The notes below the pieces were generated by a model, which was not told the DNA's origin, searched no databases, and saw only the letters and a program-made list of their open reading frames with translations. Below are positions 52,428-60,761 of a stretch of DNA of 64,000 bases, in pieces (position 1 is the stretch's first letter; the number at the start of each line of letters is the position of its first letter). Origin of the DNA: Haloarcula salinisoli (lineage in GTDB: Archaea; Halobacteriota; Halobacteria; Halobacteriales; Haloarculaceae); NCBI RefSeq assembly GCF_019599405.1, contig NZ_RKLQ01000001.1, forward strand, positions 1,054,001 through 1,118,000, given 5' to 3'. A program made the position numbers and the translations under genes.

Positions 52428-53651
52428 ATGTCACGGAGACTGACACGGCGGCGGTATCTGGTGGGACTCGGTGCGACCGCAGCGGTCGGCCTCGCAGGCT
52501 GTTCCGGGGACGGCGACGGCGGGGGCACACCCACATCGACTGGCGGTGCCGGACAGAGCGAGGCCGGACCAGTCTGGCGGATGATGAGTGTCGACGCGGC
52601 CAACTCCGGCACAGTTCCGGACACGACGGGCCCCAGCGAAGCGGTTACGGCCAACTGGACCGTCGAGGTGGACGGCCGACCGTACAAGACGGCAGCCGTG
52701 GTCGACGATACGGTCTACTTCGGGTCAAGTTACACCGGTATCTACGCGGTATCGGCCGCTGATGGCAGCCAACAGTGGCACGTCAACACGAAAAACGACA
52801 TCGAGTCGTCACCAGCCGTCGTGGACGGCACCGTCTACGTCGCCGATGCAGGTTCCGAGAGCACGGAGGGGACCCTGTACGCCCTGTCGGCCGACGACGG
52901 GTCGGAGGAGTGGACGTTCGAGGCCGACAAGGGACTCAGCTCCTCACCAGCCGTCGCAGACGGGACCGTCTATATCGGCGCGGGGAACATACGGTCCGAC
53001 AGCGGGCGCGTGTACGCAATCGACGCCAGTGACGGCAGTGAAAAGTGGCGGGCGCCCGTCGATTCGGGCGTGACCGGCGCGGCCGCGGTTGGCGACGGGA
53101 TGGTCTACTTCGGCGACGGTGACGTCGACGACGGTGGCGGCAACCTCTATGCGTTTTCGACCGATGACGGTTCCGAGGCGTGGCGACACGAGACAGAGAA
53201 CTCCTTTTTCGCGGCCGCCGTCGTGGACGGGACCGTCTACGCAGGCAGTAGAACCGGAGATATGTTCGCGTTTTCTCCCGCGGACGGAACCGTCCAGTGG
53301 TCGGAGTATATCGACCCCGTGCGGTCATCACCGGCAGTAGCCGACGATACGGTGTACGTCGCTGCTTCGGAGAGTATCAAAGCGCTCAGCGCTGCGGACG
53401 GGTCCGAGCAGTGGGTGTTCGAAACTCAGCGAGACGTGACCGAGCCCGTGGCAGTGGTCGACGGCGTCGTCTACGGCGGTGATGGGTACTCGACGAGTGG
53501 CGGCGGGACCGTTTACGCGGTGTCCGCGGACGACGGCTCGGAGCTCTGGCGCTTCGACACCGACGGGCCGGCAGGTGGCCCTGCGGTCATCGACGGAACC
53601 GCCTACGTCGGGGACGCAGGCGGCAATATGTACGCCCTCACCGAAAAGTAA
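52428..53651 (+). CDS. Exported PQQ-repeat beta-propeller lipoprotein
   Basis: This 407-residue surface protein has a twin-arginine signal (LTRRRYLVGLG) and lipobox LAGC with Cys25, then a linker. About seven or eight repeats of the form DGTVYVG...DGSEEW make a beta-propeller related to BamB and PQQ enzymes. Quinoprotein catalytic residues (Asp-Glu, Cys-Cys) are not evident, so a scaffold or binding role is more likely. A TATA-like TTTACACAATATTCA lies about 40-55 bases before the start. The surrounding bases share partial similarity with the hairpin elements at 48271 and 55941. Confidence 0.8.
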   Translation: MSRRLTRRRYLVGLGATAAVGLAGCSGDGDGGGTPTSTGGAGQSEAGPVWRMMSVDAANSGTVPDTTGPSEAVTANWTVEVDGRPYKTAAVVDDTVYFGSSYTGIYAVSAADGSQQWHVNTKNDIESSPAVVDGTVYVADAGSESTEGTLYALSADDGSEEWTFEADKGLSSSPAVADGTVYIGAGNIRSDSGRVYAIDASDGSEKWRAPVDSGVTGAAAVGDGMVYFGDGDVDDGGGNLYAFSTDDGSEAWRHETENSFFAAAVVDGTVYAGSRTGDMFAFSPADGTVQWSEYIDPVRSSPAVADDTVYVAASESIKALSAADGSEQWVFETQRDVTEPVAVVDGVVYGGDGYSTSGGGTVYAVSADDGSELWRFDTDGPAGGPAVIDGTAYVGDAGGNMYALTEK

Positions 53652-53737
53652 CGGCCAGACAGATAGGAGAGAGGAGTTGGTGTCTCCCGTGGTACTATCG
53701 TCGGTCCTACAGTTCGTCTCGGCAGTACACGTCTGTG

Positions 53738-54238
53738 TCACCGGGAGTCCGCGAGTTCGATATCCAGAAACTTCTCGAGGGCAACGATAGTCGAGCCCTT
53801 GACGTTGGCCTGAACCGCCCGACCCTGCTCTACGGCCAGGACGTCGTCCTCTGAGAGCTCCAGTTCGTCGGCGAGTTCGTCCGTCTGGAGGCCCTCCTCC
53901 TGACGGGCTTCGGTGACGCGGGCGCCGTAGTCGCTGACCAGGTACGGAAGCTGGTCGGCGTCGTAGTCGGCGCCGTCCTCCCAGTGGGAGGCGTCGGCGG
54001 ACTGGGAGTCCTGCATCTTCGCGGCGTTCTGGGCCGCGCGACGCTTTCGCTCCTGGTCGTCCGGTGAGTCGCTGCTCGACGGACCTCCGCCGCTCTCGCC
54101 GTGGTTCTGTGCACAGTCGCGACAGAGCTCCAGCGTCGCACCGGCGACGCTTTCGGTCTGTGTGTCGCCAGTGGCGCCACAGAGCTCGCAGCTCCCGCCG
54201 GCGCTGTTGCCCCCGCTGCCGGTCGAGTATTTGGCCAT
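53738..54238 (-). CDS. Archaeal multiprotein bridging factor aMBF1
   Basis: This 166-residue protein starts with a zinc ribbon (CELCGATG ... CRDCA, about 17-42) and ends with a Cro-type HTH (RVTEARQEEGLQTDELADELELSEDDVLAVEQG, about 107-139, followed by VALEKFLDIEL). This is the layout of archaeal MBF1. It probably links regulators to TBP or acts at the ribosome. A flexible Ser/Gly linker separates the domains. It lies beside a tRNA gene, divergent from it. Confidence 0.88.
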   Translation of the reverse strand: MAKYSTGSGGNSAGGSCELCGATGDTQTESVAGATLELCRDCAQNHGESGGGPSSSDSPDDQERKRRAAQNAAKMQDSQSADASHWEDGADYDADQLPYLVSDYGARVTEARQEEGLQTDELADELELSEDDVLAVEQGRAVQANVKGSTIVALEKFLDIELADSR

Positions 54239-54370
54239 GCCCCCGGTAGCGGTTTCGTCATATTTGAAACGTCCGGTTCAGTGGGATGGCACACCCTGTC
54301 GGTGCGGGACGCAAACGAAAGCCCTTTTATCCGACCGCGGGATACGATTTATTGCAGCAAGACGCAGTGC

Positions 54371-54455
<85 letters not shown>

Positions 54456-54534
54456 TTTCTACTGAGCGCGAACGAAAGTGAGCGCTCTGTAAATCGAACG
54501 GACCGGTTCGAGCCCTGGCAGACGAGCGTAGCGA

Positions 54535-54567
54535 GTCTGCCTCCGGTTCGAATCCGGTCCCACGCAT
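54535..54567 (+). repeat. Copy 1 of tRNA-Leu 3' end (att-like)
   Basis: Bases 54543-54567 repeat the final 24 bases of the tRNA-Leu gene and one more. The preceding GTCTGCCT is shared with copy 2, making 33 identical bases. Such partial tRNA copies are left when elements integrate at the tRNA 3' end. The stretch between the tRNA and this copy contains an inverted repeat GGCAGAC...GTCTGCC but no gene. Confidence 0.7.
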
Positions 54568-54659
54568 ATTCTACCGCGAGCAAATCCGCGAGCGGTTGCT
54601 ATGTGCCGGGCGGATTCGAACCCTGGAAGTCGCAGCGGCCGAACGGAGTGAGGCCGACC

Positions 54660-54692
54660 GTCTGCCTCCGGTTCGAATCCGGTCCCACGCAT
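54660..54692 (+). repeat. Copy 2 of tRNA-Leu 3' end (att-like)
   Basis: This is identical over 33 bases to 54535-54567, 125 bases further on, and again ends CCCACGCAT. Between the copies lie a minus-oriented T-arm-like GGATTCGAACC and a short palindromic stretch, with no coding potential. Nested copies suggest more than one integration and loss at the site. Confidence 0.7.
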
Positions 54693-54941
54693 TGTGAACA
54701 GCCTCGTGTGTAGCCGCTCTCGTCTCGCTCTAATGTCACTCCTGATAATTGGACCAAAAGAAATTTTAATGAGGGGAGCCATTGATGCAACATGGCACCA
54801 TTCTGGTGCCACTACCCCCCACCCCCACCCCCACTTTCCGTACTTTTGACTGACGAGCGCGTAGCACGCGGAGCCCTGCATCAGTTCACTGCGCGCCGCC
54901 TAATCGGTGTCGAGGGAGGCGGGATTTCGTTATATCGTGAC

Positions 54942-55045
54942 CCGCTCCTCGGAAAATGGAAGGGGCGGGACCGAGCGAAACCGGAGGTTTCGCGAGGGTC
55001 GAGAGACGCCAGCGGCGTCTCTCGGGATTCGAACCGGAGGAAGAC
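54942..55045. repeat. 104-base perfect direct repeat, copy 1
   Basis: Bases 54942-55045 are identical to 55102-55205, a period of 160. The unit contains GAGAGACGCC-AGC-GGCGTCTCTC, a ten-base-pair hairpin (about 55000-55022), next to GGATTCGAACC, a T-arm-like motif read on the minus strand. A PCR or assembly artefact is unlikely as the 56-base spacer is unique. No protein is encoded. Confidence 0.9.
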
Positions 55046-55101
55046 TCACTTCGTTCGTCTTCCAGGGCTCGAATCCCTAATCGTCCATTTACTCGTCGCG
55101 T

Positions 55102-55205
55102 CCGCTCCTCGGAAAATGGAAGGGGCGGGACCGAGCGAAACCGGAGGTTTCGCGAGGGTCGAGAGACGCCAGCGGCGTCTCTCGGGATTCGAACCGGAGG
55201 AAGAC
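55102..55205. repeat. 104-base perfect direct repeat, copy 2
   Basis: This is an exact copy of 54942-55045. It is followed by GC-rich sequence with several short inverted repeats and TTCGAATCC motifs up to the tRNA-like sequence at 55345. The full absence of differences means the duplication is recent or kept identical by gene conversion. Between about 54693 and 55344 there is no supported gene. Confidence 0.9.
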
Positions 55206-55344
55206 GGTCGGCCTCGCTGCTCGCGGTTTCACCGCTCGCTTTCGAGGCGCTCCTATCGTCGCGCCTCGCATCGCTCGGCCGCTGCGACTTGCGTATTCGA
55301 ATCCCGCTGTATCCACTTGTGACTCACGTACGTTCGTGACAAAG

Positions 55345-55447
55345 TGGAAGGGGCGGGATTCGAACCACGCGGAGCCCTGCGAGGGAAACTACCAGGCCGT
55401 TTTCTGGCATTCTGGCCGGCAGCGCTCTACCACTGAGCCACCCTTCC
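55345..55447 (-). tRNA. Unusual tRNA-like sequence (pseudo-tRNA or intron-containing)
   Basis: On the minus strand GGAAGGG and CCCTTCC form a perfect seven-pair acceptor stem with discriminator A, a normal D arm (GCTC-AGTGGTAG-AGC), and a TTCGAAT T-loop. But the total is 103 bases. The T stem pairs only if one T is bulged (GCG-T-GG/CCCGC). CTGCC/GGTAG would give an anticodon stem closing a 24-base loop without the usual T33. It could contain an intron, or be a recombined and dead tRNA. The anticodon cannot be assigned. Confidence 0.45.
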
Positions 55448-55581
55448 GAACAGCTATCAGTTAGTGGGGGGCGGTAAAATATGTGGCGGGGTTGCCCACT
55501 CATGGAGAGCGGCGAGACTGACAGCACACTCATGTCGACTCCCCGACACGCATTTATTCACACCGTGTGAACACTTTCATC

Positions 55582-55902
55582 GTGAGCTACACCCGAGTCA
55601 ACTACGAGGACGTCGAACCGGTCGGTGGCGCGATGCACTTCATGCGGGACCCGCTTGAGTGTTCGAACCTCGGCGTCACCGTCGTCGAGTGTGAGCCGAA
55701 GTGGACCGGCAAGGAACACGACCACGGCGGCAAGGAACACGAAGAGGTGTACGTACTGGTCGAAGGGGCGGCGACCGTCGACGTGGACGGCGAGTCAGTC
55801 GAGCTGGAGGCGGGCGACGCGCTCAGAATCGACCCAGACGCACGGCGACAGATTCGCAACGGCGACGAGGAGAGTCTGTTCGTGCTCGTGGGCGCGCCGT
55901 AG
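55582..55902 (+). CDS. Cupin-domain protein
   Basis: This 106-residue single-domain cupin has the metal-binding motif HDHGGKEHEEVYVLVEG (about 46-62, His, His, Glu) and a second motif near LRIDPDARRQIRNGDEE where the usual His is replaced. The start GTG at 55582 (MSYTRVNYEDVEPVGGAMHF) matches haloarchaeal relatives and lies about 25 bases after a TTTATT TATA box, so the message is probably leaderless. A GTG five codons upstream is the alternative. Function is unknown. Confidence 0.78.
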   Translation: MSYTRVNYEDVEPVGGAMHFMRDPLECSNLGVTVVECEPKWTGKEHDHGGKEHEEVYVLVEGAATVDVDGESVELEAGDALRIDPDARRQIRNGDEESLFVLVGAP

Positions 55903-55940
55903 AACCGCGAAAAACGTCGTCGGCTCATACGGGTTCTTGT

Positions 55941-55995
55941 AGATTATTTCCGGATTGCACCGATGGTGCATACCGGTATATCACTACAATAATCC
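55941..55995. repeat. Hairpin element downstream of sdhA
   Basis: GATTATT (55942-55948) and AATAATC (55988-55994) form the outer arms of an imperfect palindrome with an inner TGCACC-GAT-GGTGCA stem and CCGG flanks. The frame matches the element at 48271-48332, while the stem sequence differs. It lies between convergent genes (cupin and sdhA), just past the sdhA stop. Confidence 0.6.
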
Positions 55996-55998
55996 GTA

Positions 55999-57825
55999 TC
56001 AGTAGCTGCGCTCTTTTGGCTCGTAGTCCTCTTCGTCGCCCTCGAGGTTGACCGGTTTGTAGTACAGCTCCGGCGTGCCGTCATTCCAGGCCAGCATCGT
56101 GTGTTTGATCCACTCGTCGTCCTTGCGCTCCTGGTGTTCCGCGCGCCAGTGCGCACCGCGGAACTCCTCGCGGGCGAGCGCGCCGAGCGTGATGGCCTCG
56201 GCCACGTCCAGAATGTTGCGCGTTTCGATGGTGTGGATGAGGTCGGTGTTGTAGGTGCGCGAGGGGTCCGACACTGCGACGTTCTCGTACTCTTTGCGAG
56301 CCTCGCGGAGGTCTCGCAGCGCGTCGTTCAGGCTCTCCTCCTCCCGGAAGACGTTGACGTTCTGGGTCATCGTCTCCTGGACGTCCGCGCGGACGTTCGC
56401 GTGGTTGATACCGTCTTCTTCGAGCAGGGTCTCGACGCGTTCGCGCTCGTTCTCGACGGCGTTCTCGATGACGGCGGTCGGTTCGACCGCGGCGCCGTCC
56501 GCGACGACGTCTTCGCTGCTGGCGTCGATGGCACCCGGTTCGACCGGCGGTTCGACGGCGCCGTCCTCGCTCTTTGCGGAGGGACCGGTGCCGATCTCGG
56601 CGGTCTTCATGTCCTTGCCGGCGGCGTGCCAGCCAGCGCGAGCGCCGAAGACGAGCAACTCGGGCAGTGCGTTGCCGCCCAGCCGGTTCGCGCCGTGGAG
56701 CGAGACACAGGCGGTCTCGCCGGCGGCGTAGAGGCCGGAGATACAGGTCTCGCCGTTCTCGTCGCACTCGACACCGCCCATGGCGTAGTGCTGGCCGGGC
56801 TTTACCGGCATCGGCTCGTCCAGCCCGTCGACACCCTCGAAGTCCTCCGCGAGGTGGAGGATGTTCTCCAGACGGTCGAGGATACGGTCCTCGCCGAGGT
56901 GGCGCATGTCGAGGTCGACGTACTCCTCCTCGATACCGCGGCCCTCGTTGATTTCTGTCAGCTCCGCCCGCGAGACCACGTCGCGGGAGGCGAGTTCGCC
57001 GTCGTTGTTCGCGTAGCCGTACTCGAACATGAACCGCTCTTCATCGCCGTTGTAGAGGATACCGCCCTCGCCGCGGACACCCTCGGAGATGAGCACGCCA
57101 GTCGAGGGGAGCGTGGTCGGGTGGAACTGTATCATCTCCATGTCCTCCATCGGCGCACCCGCGCGGTAGGCCATCGCACAGCCGTCGCCGGTGTTGGCGA
57201 CGGCGTTGGTGGTGTGGTCGAAGGCCTGCCCGAGCCCGCCGGTGGCGAGGATGACGCCGTTGTTCGCGCGGAAGCCGTGAAGCTCGCCGGACTTGATGTC
57301 GTAGGCGACACAGCCGTGGCACTCGCGGTCCTCGGGGTCCTCGTGGTCGGTCACGGCGAGGTTTGTGACGTACCACTCGTCGTACACTTCGATGCCGCGC
57401 TTGACCGCCTGCTCGTACATCGTGTGCAGCAGGTGGTGGCCCGTCTCGGCCCCGGCGTAGGTGGTTCGCGGGAACGACATCCCGCCGAAGGGGCGCTGGG
57501 AGACCCGGCCGTCGTCCTCCCGGGAGAAGGGCATTCCCCAGTGTTCTATCTGTATGACTTCCTCGGGTGCGGATTTGGCGAAGGTGTCGACTGCCGGCGC
57601 GTCGGCCAGGTAGTCCGACCCCTTCATCGTGTCGTAGGCGTGGAGGTCCCAGGAGTCGCCATCCCGGAGCGCGGCGTTGATACCGCCCTCGGCCGCGCCC
57701 GTGTGACTGCGGACCGGATGCAGTTTGGTCACGAGGGCCACGTCGGCGCCCTCCTCGTCCGCTGCGATGGCCGCTCGGAGGCCGGCGCCGCCCGCGCCGA
57801 CCACGATAACGTCGTGTTCGTACAT
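55999..57825 (-). CDS. sdhA: Succinate dehydrogenase flavoprotein subunit
   Basis: This 608-residue FAD subunit oxidises succinate to fumarate in the TCA cycle. The FAD-binding start is VIVVGAGGAGLRAAIAADEEG (residues 7-27). HTGAAEGGINAAL near 41 carries the His that binds FAD covalently. HPTTLPSTGVLISEGVRGEGG near 235 holds substrate contacts, and RLGGNALPELLVFGARAG near 380 completes the FAD site. A Glu-rich insert (about 405-445) is typical of halophiles. It is the last gene of sdhCDBA, 33 bases after sdhB. Confidence 0.95.
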   Translation of the reverse strand: MYEHDVIVVGAGGAGLRAAIAADEEGADVALVTKLHPVRSHTGAAEGGINAALRDGDSWDLHAYDTMKGSDYLADAPAVDTFAKSAPEEVIQIEHWGMPFSREDDGRVSQRPFGGMSFPRTTYAGAETGHHLLHTMYEQAVKRGIEVYDEWYVTNLAVTDHEDPEDRECHGCVAYDIKSGELHGFRANNGVILATGGLGQAFDHTTNAVANTGDGCAMAYRAGAPMEDMEMIQFHPTTLPSTGVLISEGVRGEGGILYNGDEERFMFEYGYANNDGELASRDVVSRAELTEINEGRGIEEEYVDLDMRHLGEDRILDRLENILHLAEDFEGVDGLDEPMPVKPGQHYAMGGVECDENGETCISGLYAAGETACVSLHGANRLGGNALPELLVFGARAGWHAAGKDMKTAEIGTGPSAKSEDGAVEPPVEPGAIDASSEDVVADGAAVEPTAVIENAVENERERVETLLEEDGINHANVRADVQETMTQNVNVFREEESLNDALRDLREARKEYENVAVSDPSRTYNTDLIHTIETRNILDVAEAITLGALAREEFRGAHWRAEHQERKDDEWIKHTMLAWNDGTPELYYKPVNLEGDEEDYEPKERSY

Positions 57826-57858
57826 TGTATGGTAAAGGTTGTCTGGCGGTCCTTAGGA

Positions 57859-58743
57859 CTACCAGAACTTGAGGTTGTTCTTGACTGCTTCGCGTTTCAG
57901 CTCCTGGATGTGCTCGGTCAGCGGGATGTCCTTGGGACACACCTCGGTACAGGAGAACTGGGTCTGGCACCGCCAGACGCCGTGTTCCTGTTCGATGATA
58001 CGCAGGCGTTCCTGTTTGCGGTCCTCGCCTTCGCGTTCGTCCATCGCGAACCGGTAGGCCTTGTTGATGGCCGCGGGACCGAGATATTCGTTGTCGCCGG
58101 CGGCGATGTTACAGGAAGACATACAGGCGCCACACCAGATACACCGCGTGGACATCTTCACCTTCTCGCGGTTCTCCCGGCTCTGGCGCTGTTCTTCGAG
58201 CTCGTCTTCGGGCGTCTCGTCGGCGTCGAAGTACGGCTCGACGGCGTGCATCTGGTCGTAGAAGTGCTCCATGTCCACGACGAGGTCCTTGACGACCTCC
58301 TGGTGGGGGAGCGGTTCGATGCGAACCGGCGATTCCAGATCCGCGAGCTGTGTCTTGCAACCCAGCATCTGACTCCCGTTCACGAACAGGGCGTCCGACC
58401 CACACACTGCCTGTCTGCAGGAATGTCGGAAGGTAAGAGAAGAGTCGTACTCGTCCCGGGCGTAGATGAGCGCGTCGAGGACGGTCATCCCCTTGTGGAA
58501 CGGGACGCGGAAGTCGTCGAAGCGCGGTTCCTGCTTGCCCTCGACCTCCGGGTCGTAGCGGAACACTTTGAGGAGCACTGTCTCTTCGTCGTCCAGCGTC
58601 GCTTCCTCTGTCTCACGCTGGGCCTGTCGCTCTGCCTCCCGTTCGCGCTTCTCCGCTCGGCGCCGCTCTCCTGGCGACTCGACGTCCGGTTCCTGCTCTT
58701 CCTGTTCGGTCTCCGTCTCCTGTTGTTCTATCTGTGTACTCAT
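57859..58743 (-). CDS. sdhB: Succinate dehydrogenase iron-sulfur subunit
   Basis: This 294-residue electron-transfer subunit has the [2Fe-2S] cysteines in CRQAVCGSDALFVNGSQMLGC (about 109-129). Two further cluster motifs are CIWCGACMSSCN and CQTQFSCTEVCPKDI. The first 50 residues are a charged Glu/Arg extension (EKREREAERQAQRETEE) likely to be helical and common in haloarchaeal versions. The ATG at 58743 overlaps the sdhD stop (TAATG), so a much longer in-frame extension is rejected. Confidence 0.94.
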   Translation of the reverse strand: MSTQIEQQETETEQEEQEPDVESPGERRRAEKREREAERQAQRETEEATLDDEETVLLKVFRYDPEVEGKQEPRFDDFRVPFHKGMTVLDALIYARDEYDSSLTFRHSCRQAVCGSDALFVNGSQMLGCKTQLADLESPVRIEPLPHQEVVKDLVVDMEHFYDQMHAVEPYFDADETPEDELEEQRQSRENREKVKMSTRCIWCGACMSSCNIAAGDNEYLGPAAINKAYRFAMDEREGEDRKQERLRIIEQEHGVWRCQTQFSCTEVCPKDIPLTEHIQELKREAVKNNLKFW

Positions 58744-59108
58744 TATAGGAACCCGTTCATTGCGAGTGCGACTCTCGTCCCCTGTGCGACCAGCAGCAGA
58801 CTGGCGACGACCAGCACCCACTTGACGGCGGTCTTCTGGGTGCCGTCGATACCCTGGTTGACCAGCGCGTTGTAGACGCCGTTGACGCCGTGGAACGTCG
58901 CCGTCACGAGGAACAGCCACATCGTCGCGAAGTAGCCGACCTGACTCATCCGTGCCTGTGTGCCGGCGAAGGTGATGTCGGCGGCGTGGTTCGCGAAGTG
59001 TAGCAGGAGGAAGTGGAACGCCAGCACACCGATGAGGAACACCGCTGTCAGCCGCTGAAGCAGCCAGCGGCGACCGCCTCGCTCGAAGGAGGAGTAGTGT
59101 TCCGCCAT
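58743..59108 (-). CDS. sdhD: Succinate dehydrogenase membrane subunit D
   Basis: This 121-residue protein has three transmembrane helices: LLQRLTAVFLIGVLAFHFLLLHF (about 16-38), MSQVGYFATMWLFLVTATFHGVNGVYNAL and WVLVVASLLLVAQGTRVALAM. His residues in the first and second helices (FHFLLLHF, TFHGVNG) could bind heme or quinone. The ATG overlaps the sdhC stop and its own stop overlaps the sdhB ATG, both as TAATG, so the operon is co-translated. Confidence 0.9.
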   Translation of the reverse strand: MAEHYSSFERGGRRWLLQRLTAVFLIGVLAFHFLLLHFANHAADITFAGTQARMSQVGYFATMWLFLVTATFHGVNGVYNALVNQGIDGTQKTAVKWVLVVASLLLVAQGTRVALAMNGFL

Positions 59109-59503
59109 TATGCCAGCGGCCCCCCGAGGAAGGTCGGAATGCTCGCGACGGTGATGGCGCCCGTCAGCACCATCGACGCGTAGAAGCTCTTGTCCTGTGC
59201 CTCCAGTCCGACGCCCAGATCGACCATCAGCAGACGGACGCCGTTCAGGATATGGAAGACAGCGACGGCCAGCAGTCCGACTTCGAGGAATCGAACGACC
59301 AGCAAGGCTTCGAGCCCCTGGAGCGTGCTCGTATACAGCTCGGCGCCACCCAGAGAGGTACTCAGGACGGCGATGTGGGTGAACAGGTAGCCCACGAGCA
59401 CCCAGCCGGTGAACTTGTGGAAAATCCAGGCCCACATCCCGGCCGAGAACTCCCGCCACCGCCCGAAGTCCTCGACGGTGCCACGATTGTAAGACTGACT
59501 CAT
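59108..59503 (-). CDS. sdhC: Succinate dehydrogenase cytochrome b subunit C
   Basis: This 131-residue first gene of the operon has the family start [27 protein letters not shown] (about 23-49), in which the two His are heme/quinone ligand candidates. Helices at about 69-91 ([26 protein letters not shown]) and 105-126 follow. With SdhD it anchors the dehydrogenase in the membrane and passes electrons to menaquinone. Confidence 0.9.
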   Translation of the reverse strand: MSQSYNRGTVEDFGRWREFSAGMWAWIFHKFTGWVLVGYLFTHIAVLSTSLGGAELYTSTLQGLEALLVVRFLEVGLLAVAVFHILNGVRLLMVDLGVGLEAQDKSFYASMVLTGAITVASIPTFLGGPLA

Positions 59504-59528
59504 ACAGGTGGCTTAGTCCGGGGACAGA

Positions 59529-59540
59529 TAGTAGTTACTA
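59529..59540. promoter_or_regulatory. Inverted repeat in the sdh promoter
   Basis: TAGTA-GT-TACTA lies 26-37 bases before the sdhC start, where the TATA box is expected on the minus strand. It may be the promoter itself or a regulator site overlapping it. Confidence 0.35.
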
Positions 59541-59628
59541 CCGCGCACGCCTTTCGCCGGAATCAGGGCCACCGGCCCCGTCAGGTTGTTTGCATGGAAA
59601 ATAATCGGCCACGAAATCGGGCGTCCGT

Positions 59629-60675
59629 TCACCGCGCTGGGGGGTGTTCAGGGTTGGCACTGAACACCGGTTCTTCGCGGCTCCGTTCGAGCGCGCGAAG
59701 GGTGCGCTCGTCCAGGTGGACGAGGTGACAGAGCGGGTTCCCCGGATACACCAGCGGGTTCTCCAGGACTCCGACCAGCAATCCGGTGAAGGGTGCTCTG
59801 ACGGTGGTGCTGTCGGTCTTGAACGGGTTCGCGATGGTACAGATAATCTCGTCCTCGTAGACCAGCCCGCCCCGCTCGTGGTGCATATCGACGAGGCCGC
59901 CCGCGTCGGCCCGAATCCAGGTCTTCTCGTCGTGGTTTTCGATGACGGTGCGCCAGCCGGGCCAGCGCACGACCTCGGTGTCGAGCATTCCGAACTCCGC
60001 CAGGACAGACCGGACGCTGTCGAGCGCGCTGTCGATAAGCGGCCGCTGGAATCGGTGGGCCTCTCCCATCTCTATCGTGATGGTGGGCGTGTCCATCCGG
60101 CTGGCCTCCCGCCGGAGCGAGCCCGAGGGTCCCTCCGAGGAGATGATGACGTTCGACGCGAAAGCCTTCGCGACCCGGGCAACGGGCCCGTCGTCCATAT
60201 CGGCCCGGACGTGGAGCGTGTTGGTCCGCCCGCGCGTGGAGGTGTGGAAATCCAGTCCGAAGTCACAGGGGGCGACGAAGTTCCGGAACACGCGGTGGGC
60301 CATCCGCTTGGCGCTCGTCGATTCCGGGTCCCCCGGAAACGAGCGGTTGAGGTCGCGGTCGTAGATGGGGAGATACCGCTCCTGTGCCAGAAAGGCCGGC
60401 ACGTTCAGGACGGGGAGACAGACGAGCGTCCCCGCCAGCTCGCCCAGATCCCACTCGTGGGCGACCTCCCGGACGACTTCGATGCCGTTGAGTTCGTCGC
60501 CGTGGGCCGCCGCCGAGAGGAAGCCAGTCGGCCCCGGGCGTTCTCCGTTGATAATCGTCACAGGCATCCGCACGGGGTCTCCGAGATACGTCTCGCTGAC
60601 GGTGTACCGGACGTTCTGTGTCTCGCCCGGGTCCACCCGCCCCCCGTCGTACGTGAACGGTTCGGCCTCGTCCAT
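59629..60675 (-). CDS. Succinylglutamate desuccinylase/aspartoacylase-family zinc hydrolase
   Basis: This 348-residue AstE/AspA-like carboxypeptidase-fold enzyme would hydrolyse an N-acyl or isopeptide bond. Zinc ligands are seen in AAAHGDELNGIEVV (His and Glu, about 61-69) and LDFHTSTRG (His near 146); ITIEMGEAHRFQ holds the catalytic Glu near 207. A C-terminal beta domain (VYEDEIICTIANPFKTDSTTVRAPFTGLLVG) is typical. The ATG at 60675 gives MDEAEPFTYDGG. It is divergent from the RimK fusion gene with an 86-base shared promoter gap, suggesting opposite actions on one substrate. Confidence 0.85.
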   Translation of the reverse strand: MDEAEPFTYDGGRVDPGETQNVRYTVSETYLGDPVRMPVTIINGERPGPTGFLSAAAHGDELNGIEVVREVAHEWDLGELAGTLVCLPVLNVPAFLAQERYLPIYDRDLNRSFPGDPESTSAKRMAHRVFRNFVAPCDFGLDFHTSTRGRTNTLHVRADMDDGPVARVAKAFASNVIISSEGPSGSLRREASRMDTPTITIEMGEAHRFQRPLIDSALDSVRSVLAEFGMLDTEVVRWPGWRTVIENHDEKTWIRADAGGLVDMHHERGGLVYEDEIICTIANPFKTDSTTVRAPFTGLLVGVLENPLVYPGNPLCHLVHLDERTLRALERSREEPVFSANPEHPPAR

Positions 60676-60761
60676 GCAGCTACAACTGTGACACGGCCTA
60701 TATAAACCTCCGGACAGCGGACCCGCCAGACCTTTGCTGGCACCCTCGGAACTAGTGGCCA

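Noticed and set aside
56101-58875. A 924-codon open frame on the plus strand
   Set aside because: It runs antisense to sdhA and sdhB, which are certain. Long antisense frames are normal at this GC content.
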